A stretch of 5,675 bases of DNA from an uncultured Collinsella sp. (GCA_937969105.1 CALBUZ010000083.1:1-5675); one strand, 5' to 3'. Shown: positions 1-5,675, numbered from the stretch's first letter. The notes: generated from the sequence alone by a model not told the origin. Numbers and translations are program-made.

Positions 1-3
1 TAC

Positions 4-936
4 ATGGCTCGTCGTACGCCTTCTCAATTGAATATGCTGCTCGCCGTCGATAAGCCGGTGGGCTGCACGTCCCACGACGTGGTATCGCAGTGCCGACGCG
101 CTCTCCATGAGCGACGCGTCGGCCATGCCGGTACGCTCGACCCCATGGCCTCGGGTGTCATGGTGGTGGGCGTGGGCCAGGCGACCCGTCTGCTGGGCAT
201 GCTAACTCTCGATACCAAAAGTTATGTCGCCGACATTTCGTTTGGCGTCGAGACCAACACCGATGACGCGGAGGGCGAGGCCGTTCGCACGGTGCCCGTT
301 GCCCCCGAGCTGCACGATCTCGCTTACGCCCGTGAGCAGCTGGCCGCTATGCTTGGCCCGCAGTTGCAGGTGCCGCCAGCTTTTTCGGCCATCTCGGTCA
401 ATGGCGTTCGCGCCTATAAGAGTGCTCGCGAGGGCAATGCGGTTGAGTTGCCCCCGCGCCCCGTCGAGGTCTATGCCGCCGACCTGATCGCCGTGGGCGG
501 CGAGGGCGATACGTGCGTCTGGACCGTGGCGTTTTCGGTAAGCAAAGGCACCTACATTCGCGCGCTCGCTCGCGATCTGGGTCGTGCCTGCGATAGCGCT
601 GCACATATTTCCGCGCTGCGCCGTACGGCCTCCGGCGTGGTTTCCATTTGCGCCTGTCATGCGGTAGAGGAGCTCTCTGCCGAGACCGCTGCCGGTTTCG
701 CTCTGGATCCCATCGCCGCCCTAGGTGCCACGCGTGTCGATTTGCCGGGTAATCTTGCAGACGACCTGCTTTGTGGCCGCCGCGTTCCCGTTGAACGCGC
801 GCTTGCGGACTTCGATACGGCGAAGGCGCCGTTCGCGCTCGTGCTCGATGGGGGATTGAAGGCGCTCGCTCGTATCGAGGGCGGCCGCTTTGTTATGGAG
901 CACGTCTTTCCGCAGGCGATCGGCGGTGTTCGATGA
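4..936 (+). CDS. truB: tRNA pseudouridine(55) synthase TruB
   Basis: TruB isomerises uridine 55 in the T-loop of most tRNAs to pseudouridine in the cytoplasm, and in the E. coli family also acts as a tRNA folding chaperone. The 310-residue product has the family landmarks in order: LLAVDKPVGCTSHDVV (12-27); GHAGTLDPMASG (40-51) with the catalytic aspartate at D46; the conserved tyrosine Y74 in KSYVADISFG; PPAFSAISVNGVRAYKSAR (124-142); and KGTYIRALARDLG (181-193) followed by LRR (205-207). Residues about 245-310 form a small C-terminal domain of the PUA-like/TruB-C type. Length is normal. The ATG at 4 is only three bases from the window edge and the reading frame is open to that edge, so an upstream start cannot be excluded. 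The ATG at 34 is a possible shorter start just before the conserved core. The last codons overlap ribF, implying co-transcription. No key residue is missing. Confidence 0.95.
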   Translation: MARRTPSQLNMLLAVDKPVGCTSHDVVSQCRRALHERRVGHAGTLDPMASGVMVVGVGQATRLLGMLTLDTKSYVADISFGVETNTDDAEGEAVRTVPVAPELHDLAYAREQLAAMLGPQLQVPPAFSAISVNGVRAYKSAREGNAVELPPRPVEVYAADLIAVGGEGDTCVWTVAFSVSKGTYIRALARDLGRACDSAAHISALRRTASGVVSICACHAVEELSAETAAGFALDPIAALGATRVDLPGNLADDLLCGRRVPVERALADFDTAKAPFALVLDGGLKALARIEGGRFVMEHVFPQAIGGVR

Positions 937-1940
937 TGCTGGCGCCCCGCGAGCTCGCGCGTATCTTTTTCGCGGGTGAGTTGGATGAGGCCCGTATCGT
1001 TTCTGCCGATGCATTTGATGGGTGCGAGTTCTTGGGTGCCGCGTCGATCGCCATTGGCGTGTTTGATGGCGTGCATCGTGGGCACCAAGAGCTGATCGAA
1101 GCGGTTATTCGCGATGCACATGATCACGGCAGCAAAGCGGTCGTGGTCACCTTCGATCCTGATCCGGACGTCGTGGTGAGTCCGTCGCCCGCCCAAAAAT
1201 TGATGACGACGGCCGACCGCCTGCATGCCCTGGCTCAAACCGGGGTCGATGCGGTGGTGGCCGTTCCCTTTACGTCCGCCGTGGCGGCACTCGACCATGT
1301 CGGGTTTCTGGCGCTGTTGTCGCGCGTTGTCGACATTCGCTCCATTCGTGTAGGTAGCGATTTTAGGCTCGGCCGCGGCGGCGCTTCGGGCGTTGCCGAG
1401 ATGCGCGCCTGGGGCACTGAACGTGGGGTTGACGTTTACGGTCACGACCTGCTCTGCGTTAACGGGCAGACCATCTGCGCCACGCGCATCCGCCATGAGC
1501 TGGGCCAGGGTCATGTGGAGCTGGCTGCCGAGCTTCTCGGCCGTCCCTATATGCTGCGCGGCGTTGTGGCGGCTGGCCGTCACGAGGGCTCCGACATGGG
1601 CTTTCCCACAGCAAACATCCAGGTTCCCGACGACATCCAAGTGCCTGCCGATGGCGTCTATGAGGGTCTGGTGCTGGTCGACGATACCGTATGGCCTGCT
1701 GCCGTTAACGTCGGCCTGCCGCCGACCTATGCCGATGATGCCGCCTCGGCGCATCTCGAGGCCAACTTGATCGGCTATGCGGGCGACCTGTATGGCGCTT
1801 CCGTGTCGCTGGCGTTTACGCGCTGGCTACGTCCGTCTCGCGTGTTCGATTCCCTGGACGAGCTTATCGCGACCGTCGAGGGTAATATCGACGATATCCG
1901 TCATAACTTGGGTGAGCAGGGGGTGAGTATCCGTGATTAG
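933..1940 (+). CDS. ribF: Bifunctional riboflavin kinase / FMN adenylyltransferase RibF
   Basis: RibF phosphorylates riboflavin to FMN and adenylylates FMN to FAD, supplying flavin cofactors in the cytoplasm. The N-terminal adenylyltransferase domain (about 35-200) shows IGVFDGVHRGHQ (41-52) with the HxGH nucleotide-binding motif at 48-51, VGSDFRLGRGG (140-150), and ICATRIR (181-187), the counterpart of the family ISSTxIR motif. The C-terminal kinase domain (about 203-330) has GFPTAN (223-228), GVYEG (241-245), VNVGLPPTY (258-266) and LEANLIGYAGDLYG (275-288), where E276 aligns with the catalytic glutamate; the usual His and Asp just after it are Asn and Gly here. Length (335) is slightly above typical. 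The start is ATGATG: the first ATG (933) overlaps the truB stop by four bases, and the second (936) overlaps it by one. No clear Shine-Dalgarno sequence precedes either, which suggests reinitiation from truB. The 3' end overlaps dnaG by 8 bases. Confidence 0.95.
   Translation: MMLAPRELARIFFAGELDEARIVSADAFDGCEFLGAASIAIGVFDGVHRGHQELIEAVIRDAHDHGSKAVVVTFDPDPDVVVSPSPAQKLMTTADRLHALAQTGVDAVVAVPFTSAVAALDHVGFLALLSRVVDIRSIRVGSDFRLGRGGASGVAEMRAWGTERGVDVYGHDLLCVNGQTICATRIRHELGQGHVELAAELLGRPYMLRGVVAAGRHEGSDMGFPTANIQVPDDIQVPADGVYEGLVLVDDTVWPAAVNVGLPPTYADDAASAHLEANLIGYAGDLYGASVSLAFTRWLRPSRVFDSLDELIATVEGNIDDIRHNLGEQGVSIRD
1918..1925 (+). promoter_or_regulatory. Ribosome binding site of dnaG, inside the ribF 3' end
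   Basis: The purine-rich stretch AGGGGGTG lies seven bases before the GTG at 1933 and is the best Shine-Dalgarno candidate for dnaG. It is what decides the GTG start: the next in-frame ATG codons lie beyond the conserved zinc-finger start. It sits within the last ribF codons, so ribosomes finishing ribF would pass directly over it, consistent with translational coupling. Confidence 0.65.
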
Positions 1941-4062
1941 CGATGAGGAAAAAGATCAGGTACGCGCGGCGTCAGACTTGGTTGCCATCGTGCAGGAAAC
2001 GGTTGAGCTCAAGCCCCGCGGCCATGAGTTTTGGGGCTGCTGCCCGTTTCATGGCGAAAAGACCCCATCGTTTCACATTATCCCTGCTACGCAGGTGTGG
2101 CACTGCTTTGGCTGCGGCGAGGGCGGCGACGTCTTTACCTATATCATGAAGCGCGAGAACCTGAGTTTTCCCGATTCGATCCGCTATTTGGCTGATCGTG
2201 CGGGCATTGAACTGCACGATACCGGTGCGCAGCGCGATCGCGGCACCAAGCGTGCTCGCATCTATGACCTGTGCGCCGAGACGGCTCAGTTCTACCACAC
2301 CATGCTTATGCGCGGTAAGGACAGCCGTCCGCGCGAGTACTTTGCCAGTCGTGGCATGGGCGGAGATGTCTGTCGCCGCTACTGCCTGGGCTTTGCGCCG
2401 GGTCGCAACGCGCTGGTATCGCATCTGTCGCAGGCGGGCTTTACCCCGCAGGAGATGATCGACGCCAACGTGGCCGTGAGCCGCGGGCGCGGACAGCTCG
2501 CGGACCGCTTTTACGACCGTGTGATGTTTCCCATCTTTGATGAGCAGGGTCACAATATCGCCTTTGGCGGGCGCATCATGGGCGATGGTCAGCCTAAGTA
2601 CCTCAACACCGCCGAGACGAGCGTATTTCATAAAAAGCGAAACCTCTATGGCTTTAACTGGGCCAAGGAGTTTATCGTCGCGCAGGATACCGCCATCGTG
2701 GTTGAGGGCTATACCGACTGCATCGCCTGCTGGGAGGCAGGGATCAAAAACGTCGTCGCCACGCTGGGCACAGCGCTGACGGAACATCACGTTAAGACAC
2801 TCACCCGTTTTGCCAAGCGCATTGTATATATGTTCGATGGCGACGCTGCCGGTCAAAAGGCTGCCCGTCGCGCGATTCAGTTTATCGAGCAGGATTCGAT
2901 GGACCTTCGTTGCGTGGTGCTTCCCGACGGCAACGACCCCATGGAGTTCATCACGGCGCATGGCGGCCAGGAACTTCAGGCGCGCATTGACGCGGCCGAG
3001 CCCCTCATGGACTTTGTCTATCGTTCGCTGCAGGAGTCGAGCGACATTACCACGCCGGGCGGTCGCGCCAAAGCGCTCGAGGACGCGCTGACGCTCATCT
3101 ACCCGCTGCGTGACAGTTATATGATCGACACGTACTTTATCCAGATTGCCGATCTGCTGGGTTTGGACCTGGAGACCGTGCGCGCGAGTTCGGGCCGTGT
3201 GTTTCGCGATGTCGCCAAGCGTGAGGATGCGGAGCGCCGCCGTGAGCAGAGCTACGAGCGTCAACGCGCGCAAGCTGAGCGCGCGGGCGGTTCGCAGGGA
3301 CGAGGCTCGGGCGGCGGTGCGGCTGGTGCGCGCAGTGCCGGTCGCGGTGCCTGGGCCGCGGGTGCGACGCCGCCGGTGTCCGCACTGGTCGAGGAGGACC
3401 CGTACGACTACGTTCCGCTTGATGCCTATGGGGCCGCGCCGGTGGAGGCCGACGAGGATCTGCCGCCAATCGATGTGCCAGCGGGGATGGAAAGCGCGGC
3501 ACCCGTTGCCGATGGTTCAAGCGCGGCGGCAGCTCCGTCGATGCCGATCGTTTTGACCGATCTGGAGCGGAAATCCCTGGCGGGGGAGCGCGAGCTGCTG
3601 ACGATGCTCATGAGCTACCCCGATCTGTTCCGCACGTATGCCGATCGCATTTGTTCTATCGAGTGGGTCGACCCGCGTCACGAGTCCATTGCGTGGGCCG
3701 TGCTCGCGACGCCGCCGGGCACCGATCCTGCTGCCTGCATGGATGCGGCGCGCGCGGTGTGTCCCGAGGCGGCGTCGCTTGTCAGCGCCGGGCGCATTTC
3801 GGCAACGAGTAAGCACCCGACCGAGACGAACATCGTCTTTATGCTCGATACGCTCGAGCTCTACACCATCAAACGTCGCATGCGAGCTGCGCAGGCCAAG
3901 TTGCGTCAGGACCGTTCACTCGACGATGAGGACCGTCGCGTGCTGACTGTGCAGGCGGTGCAAGATTCACAGCGCCAGCGCGAGCTCCAAAAGTCGATCG
4001 GAGGCGTGGCCGACCCGTTCCGTTTGATCGGTTTGGAGACCGCGGGTGCCGATCAGGCCTAG
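1933..4062 (+). CDS. dnaG: DNA primase DnaG
   Basis: DnaG makes the RNA primers for chromosome replication at the fork, working with the replicative helicase. The 709-residue product starts with a CHC2 zinc-binding domain: C37, H40, C58 and C61 are the expected ligands (CPFH and CFGCG). The catalytic core follows, with DRFYDRVMFPIFDEQG (191-206) and FGGR (211-214). Its TOPRIM domain has VVEGYTD (256-262, metal-linked E258), MFDGDAAGQKA (300-310, D302 and D304) and GNDPMEF (333-339, D335). Residues about 430-545 are a low-complexity linker, first Arg/Glu-rich, then Gly/Ala/Arg-rich, then acidic with prolines. From about 541 (LTDLERKSLAGERELLTML) to 700 lies a helical C-terminal domain expected to bind the DnaB-type helicase. 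Primases are often about 600 residues, and the linker accounts for the extra length. The GTG start is chosen from the upstream Shine-Dalgarno sequence and from the normal N-terminus it gives. All catalytic residues are present. Confidence 0.97.
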   Translation: MISDEEKDQVRAASDLVAIVQETVELKPRGHEFWGCCPFHGEKTPSFHIIPATQVWHCFGCGEGGDVFTYIMKRENLSFPDSIRYLADRAGIELHDTGAQRDRGTKRARIYDLCAETAQFYHTMLMRGKDSRPREYFASRGMGGDVCRRYCLGFAPGRNALVSHLSQAGFTPQEMIDANVAVSRGRGQLADRFYDRVMFPIFDEQGHNIAFGGRIMGDGQPKYLNTAETSVFHKKRNLYGFNWAKEFIVAQDTAIVVEGYTDCIACWEAGIKNVVATLGTALTEHHVKTLTRFAKRIVYMFDGDAAGQKAARRAIQFIEQDSMDLRCVVLPDGNDPMEFITAHGGQELQARIDAAEPLMDFVYRSLQESSDITTPGGRAKALEDALTLIYPLRDSYMIDTYFIQIADLLGLDLETVRASSGRVFRDVAKREDAERRREQSYERQRAQAERAGGSQGRGSGGGAAGARSAGRGAWAAGATPPVSALVEEDPYDYVPLDAYGAAPVEADEDLPPIDVPAGMESAAPVADGSSAAAAPSMPIVLTDLERKSLAGERELLTMLMSYPDLFRTYADRICSIEWVDPRHESIAWAVLATPPGTDPAACMDAARAVCPEAASLVSAGRISATSKHPTETNIVFMLDTLELYTIKRRMRAAQAKLRQDRSLDDEDRRVLTVQAVQDSQRQRELQKSIGGVADPFRLIGLETAGADQA

Positions 4063-4087
4063 ATGTTGTGGTCAACCAGCGTATTCT

Positions 4088-4121
4088 CGCCTATATCCTG
4101 TCTTTATTTTGGGTATAGACG
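4088..4121. other. Imperfect dyad in the dnaG-rpoD gap, possible operator or hairpin
   Basis: CTATATCC (4091-4098) pairs with GGGTATAG (4111-4118), with one T.G wobble, around a 12-base T-rich loop. After one C.A mismatch, two more pairs extend the stem outward (4088-4089 with 4120-4121). The right arm falls where the -35 region of the rpoD promoter should be, so the dyad could be an operator. It could also slow read-through from dnaG, but no T-run follows it, so it is not a standard intrinsic terminator. An 8-base stem in 110 bases may also be chance. Confidence 0.35.
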
Positions 4122-4131
4122 TCCATGTGTG

Positions 4132-4140
4132 TGCTAAAGT
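4132..4140 (+). promoter_or_regulatory. Candidate extended -10 promoter of rpoD
   Basis: TGC directly followed by TAAAGT reads as an extended -10 element: the TG dinucleotide one base upstream of a hexamer that matches TATAAT at four of six positions. Seventeen bases further up (4112-4117) there is only a poor -35 (GGTATA), the pattern expected of promoters that lean on the extended -10. Transcription would begin near 4147, giving a leader of about 26 bases with the ribosome binding site. This would let rpoD be expressed separately from dnaG. Assigned by eye only. Confidence 0.45.
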
Positions 4141-4160
4141 ATTGAGTCCTGTGGACTACG

Positions 4161-4167
4161 AAGGGAG
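4161..4167 (+). promoter_or_regulatory. Ribosome binding site of rpoD
   Basis: AAGGGAG lies five bases before the GTG at 4173 and closely resembles the AAGGAGG consensus. It fixes the GTG start of rpoD; the next in-frame ATG (codon 20) lies inside the region 1.1-like domain and has no comparable site. Confidence 0.75.
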
Positions 4168-4172
4168 AATCT

Positions 4173-5513
4173 GTGCCAAAAAAGACTGAGAGCACGGGTA
4201 CTGGGCTGGAATCCTACGTTGCAAAGCTCATGGGCAACGGCTCAAACAGGACTTCGGTAACCGAGGACGAGATTCAGGTCGCCCTGAAGGATATCGATGT
4301 TACTGATGAGCAGCTCAACGCGGTGTATTCCGCGCTGCGCAACAGCGGCATCCAGATTATCTCCGCGAGCGGAAACGACGACGCCCCGATGGACGTCGAC
4401 GATGACGATAACGATACCGACGATTTCGATGATGACGAGCACGATTCCGGCTCGCTTGACGATCACGAACTTAAGATGGCCCGCCAGGCCGATGCCGAGA
4501 TGGGCTCTTCCAAGAGCAAGAAGAAGCGCACCGTGCGCACGTCTCGTTCGCGTTCGCGCGTGCGCGGCATCGATGCCTCCACGGTGATGCTAACCGGCGA
4601 TCCGGTTCGTATGTACCTCAAGGAGATCGGTAAGGTCGACCTGCTGACCGCATCTGAAGAGGTCGATCTGGCCATGAAGATCGAGGCCGGTCTCGAGGCT
4701 ACCGAGAAGCTCGAGGCTGCCGATGCAGGCGAGATTGAACTCACCCGCGCCGAGATGCGTCGTCTTACGCGTATTGAGAACGTTGGTCTTGAGGCCAAGC
4801 AGGCGCTCATCAGCGCAAACCTGCGTCTGGTCGTCTCCATCGCCAAGCGCTATGTCGGCCGTGGCATGCTGTTCCTGGATCTGATCCAGGAGGGCAACCT
4901 CGGTCTGATCCGCGCCGTCGAGAAGTTCGACTACCAGAAGGGCTTCAAGTTCTCCACGTACGCCACGTGGTGGATCCGTCAGGCCATTACGCGCGCTATT
5001 GCCGACCAGGCCCGTACCATCCGTATTCCCGTGCACATGGTCGAGACCATCAACAAGCTCGTCCGCGTGCAGCGCCAGCTCCTCCAGGACCTGGGTCGCG
5101 ACCCGACCCCCGAGGAGATCGGTGCCGAGATGGACATGAGCGCCGACCGCGTCCGCGAGATCCAGAAGATTTCGCAGGAGCCCGTGTCGCTCGAGACCCC
5201 GATCGGCGAGGAAGAGGATTCTCAGCTGGGCGACTTCATCGAGGACTCCCAGGCTATCGTTCCGCCCGATGCCGCCAGTTTCTCCATGCTGCAGGAGCAG
5301 CTCACCCAGGTGCTCGATTCGCTTGCCGATCGCGAGCGCAAGGTTATCGAGCTGCGCTTTGGTCTCGTCGACGGACATCCCCGCACGCTCGAGGAAGTCG
5401 GTCGCGAGTTTGGCGTCACGCGCGAGCGTATCCGCCAGATCGAGTCCAAGACCCTGGCCAAGCTCCGCCACCCGAGCCGTTCCAGCAAGCTCAAGGACTA
5501 CATCGAAAGCTAG
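4173..5513 (+). CDS. rpoD: Primary sigma factor RpoD/SigA
   Basis: This is the housekeeping sigma subunit, which directs RNA polymerase to -10/-35 promoters. In the 446-residue product, residues about 12-65 resemble a compact region 1.1 ([11 protein letters not shown], then NSGIQIISA). An acidic tract (69-98, mostly Asp) and a basic tract (114-131, Lys/Arg/Ser) follow. Region 1.2 begins at [11 protein letters not shown] (143-153). An insert of about 42 residues (173-214) leads to region 2 (215-289), with [37 protein letters not shown] and the -10-recognising [20 protein letters not shown]. Region 3 spans about 286-345. Region 4 (about 378-443) carries the -35-binding helix-turn-helix in [20 protein letters not shown] (405-424). 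The large E. coli-type non-conserved region is absent. Regions 2-4 are intact, which separates it from alternative or ECF sigmas. Lysine codons are almost all AAG and codon choice is more uniform than in dnaG, as expected for an abundant protein. It follows dnaG after a 110-base gap with its own likely promoter. Confidence 0.97.
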   Translation: MPKKTESTGTGLESYVAKLMGNGSNRTSVTEDEIQVALKDIDVTDEQLNAVYSALRNSGIQIISASGNDDAPMDVDDDDNDTDDFDDDEHDSGSLDDHELKMARQADAEMGSSKSKKKRTVRTSRSRSRVRGIDASTVMLTGDPVRMYLKEIGKVDLLTASEEVDLAMKIEAGLEATEKLEAADAGEIELTRAEMRRLTRIENVGLEAKQALISANLRLVVSIAKRYVGRGMLFLDLIQEGNLGLIRAVEKFDYQKGFKFSTYATWWIRQAITRAIADQARTIRIPVHMVETINKLVRVQRQLLQDLGRDPTPEEIGAEMDMSADRVREIQKISQEPVSLETPIGEEEDSQLGDFIEDSQAIVPPDAASFSMLQEQLTQVLDSLADRERKVIELRFGLVDGHPRTLEEVGREFGVTRERIRQIESKTLAKLRHPSRSSKLKDYIES

Positions 5514-5522
5514 TCAAGCAAG

Positions 5523-5557
5523 AAGCGCCCTCAAGCACATCTGCCTGGGGGCGCTTT
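5523..5557 (+). terminator. Intrinsic terminator-like hairpin after rpoD
   Basis: AAGCGCCC (5523-5530) pairs perfectly with GGGCGCTT (5549-5556). The stem continues inward with a T.G wobble, a C-G and an A-T pair, then after one A.C mismatch three more pairs close on the 4-base loop CATC (5538-5541). The GC-rich stem starts ten bases after the rpoD stop. The T-run after it is short (TTTC), so termination may be partial. On the other strand the stem is followed by TTCTT, so it could also act bidirectionally. Confidence 0.75.
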
Positions 5558-5562
5558 CATGT

Positions 5563-5589
5563 AGTCGTTGGGGACGTTCTTAAACGACT
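5563..5589 (+). repeat. Palindromic repeat unit 1 (direct)
   Basis: Arms AGTCGTT (5563-5569) and AACGACT (5583-5589) are perfect reverse complements around the core at 5570-5582. The fifth arm base pair is G-C. Confidence 0.8.
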
Positions 5590-5616
5590 AGTCATTGGGG
5601 ACGTTCTTGAATGACT
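5590..5616 (+). repeat. Palindromic repeat unit 2 (direct)
   Basis: Arms AGTCATT (5590-5596) and AATGACT (5610-5616) are perfect reverse complements around the core at 5597-5609. Relative to unit 1 the fifth arm pair has changed on both sides (G-C to A-T), and the last core base is G instead of A. Confidence 0.8.
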
Positions 5617-5643
5617 AGTCGTTTAAGAACGTCCCCAATGACT
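5617..5643 (-). repeat. Palindromic repeat unit 3 (inverted)
   Basis: Read on the - strand this unit matches unit 1 at 26 of 27 positions. Its arms AGTCGTT (5617-5623) and AATGACT (5637-5643) pair with a single G.T wobble at the variable position, so it is a mixture of the unit 1 and unit 2 arms. Confidence 0.8.
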
Positions 5644-5649
5644 GGGTCG

Positions 5650-5675
5650 GAAATTTTCTTAAAAAAGTTCTTGCC
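5650..5675 (+). promoter_or_regulatory. A/T-rich tract ending in a possible truncated -35 element
   Basis: After the repeats, composition changes sharply to A/T-rich (GAAATTTTCTTAAAAAAGTT), and the window ends in TTGCC, the first five bases of a possible TTGCCA-like -35. A/T-rich DNA just upstream of a -35 is the layout of an UP element at strong promoters such as those of rRNA or tRNA operons. No -10 or gene is visible because the window stops. Confidence 0.25.

Larger units (their letters stand above)
5563..5643. repeat. Cluster of three contiguous 27-base REP/BIME-like palindromic units
   Basis: Three 27-base units abut without spacers. Each has 7-base terminal arms, complementary to each other, around a 13-base core GGGGACGTTCTT plus A or G. 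Units 1 (5563-5589) and 2 (5590-5616) are direct; unit 3 (5617-5643) is inverted. Unit junctions read GACTAGTC, itself a palindrome. Short intergenic palindromes in mixed orientation are the hallmark of REP/BIME elements, which in many bacteria are spread by single-domain Y1 (IS200-like, RAYT) transposases. I recall GGGGACGTTCTT-type cores as recurrent in coriobacterial genomes but could not verify this. No transposase gene is present here. An alternative is a transcription-terminating or mRNA-stabilising structure behind rpoD. Confidence 0.8.

Noticed and set aside
657..1754. 365-codon open frame on the - strand across truB and ribF
   Set aside because: It mirrors the codons of two well-supported genes, has no family motif, and has no promoter or ribosome binding site that stands out.
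1972..3273. 433-codon open frame on the - strand across dnaG
   Set aside because: It lies wholly antisense to a primase with intact zinc and TOPRIM motifs. Its protein shows no recognisable domain, and long antisense frames are expected in GC-rich coding DNA.
4063..4121. Intrinsic terminator after dnaG
   Set aside because: The only stem is A/T-rich with a wobble and is not followed by a T-run. The T-rich part lies in the loop.
4242..4466. Short - strand frame with a strongly hydrophobic Ile/Val start resembling a membrane peptide
   Set aside because: The hydrophobic run is the reverse complement of the Asp-rich tract of RpoD (GAC/GAT read as GTC/ATC). It is a composition artefact.
4590..5471. 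293-codon open frame on the - strand across rpoD
   Set aside because: It is antisense to conserved sigma regions 1.2-4 and its Leu/Asp/Gly-rich protein is what reversed GAG/CTC-type codons produce.
5561..5564. GTAG as the tetranucleotide that marks enterobacterial REP elements
   Set aside because: It occurs only at unit 1, overlaps its arm, and is not repeated at the other units, so it may be coincidence.
4967..5614. 215-codon + strand frame running through the end of rpoD, the terminator and into the repeats
   Set aside because: It is a shifted frame of sigma regions 2.4-4, rich in Arg/Pro/Ser, with no domain and ending in repeat DNA.
5563..5643. CRISPR array
   Set aside because: The repeat units touch each other without unique spacers and one is inverted, which is not CRISPR architecture.

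Overview
The window is a compact stretch of housekeeping genes, all on the + strand, from a high-GC actinobacterium. Four genes can be identified with confidence: truB (tRNA pseudouridine-55 synthase), ribF (bifunctional riboflavin kinase/FAD synthetase), dnaG (DNA primase) and rpoD/sigA (primary sigma factor). The sigma factor carries an insert of about 42 residues between regions 1.2 and 2.1, which matches in length and opening residues the insert I recall from mycobacterial SigA and which is absent from Bacillus SigA. RibF also has an actinobacterial-looking nucleotide-binding motif. Together with the downstream repeat, this suggests a Coriobacteriia-type gut actinobacterium such as Collinsella. 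That assignment is an inference, not a database result.

Layout: truB (4-936), whose true start may lie upstream of the window, runs into ribF (933-1940) through an ATGATG overlap. ribF overlaps dnaG (1933-4062, GTG start) by 8 bases. These three genes are probably one translationally coupled transcript. A 110-base gap (4063-4172) follows. It holds an imperfect dyad, an extended -10 promoter and a strong Shine-Dalgarno sequence, and leads into rpoD (4173-5513, GTG start). An intrinsic terminator-like hairpin (5523-5557) closes rpoD.

From 5563 to 5643 lie three contiguous 27-base repeat units, two direct and one inverted. Each can fold into a hairpin with 7-base arms around a GGGGACGTTCTT core. 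The arms differ between units in a pairing-preserving way (G-C, A-T, G.T). Units 2 and 3 together form a 54-base palindrome. This looks like a REP/BIME-type intergenic element. The last 26 bases are A/T-rich and end in TTGCC, possibly the start of a strong promoter cut off by the window edge.

The order joins the truB-ribF pair, often found behind rbfA in ribosome-maturation operons, to the dnaG-rpoD pair of the classic macromolecular-synthesis operon. tRNA modification, flavin cofactor supply, replication priming and transcription initiation are thus placed in one cluster. I found no defence system, mobile gene, RNA gene or CRISPR array. The least ordinary part is the repeat cluster after rpoD.
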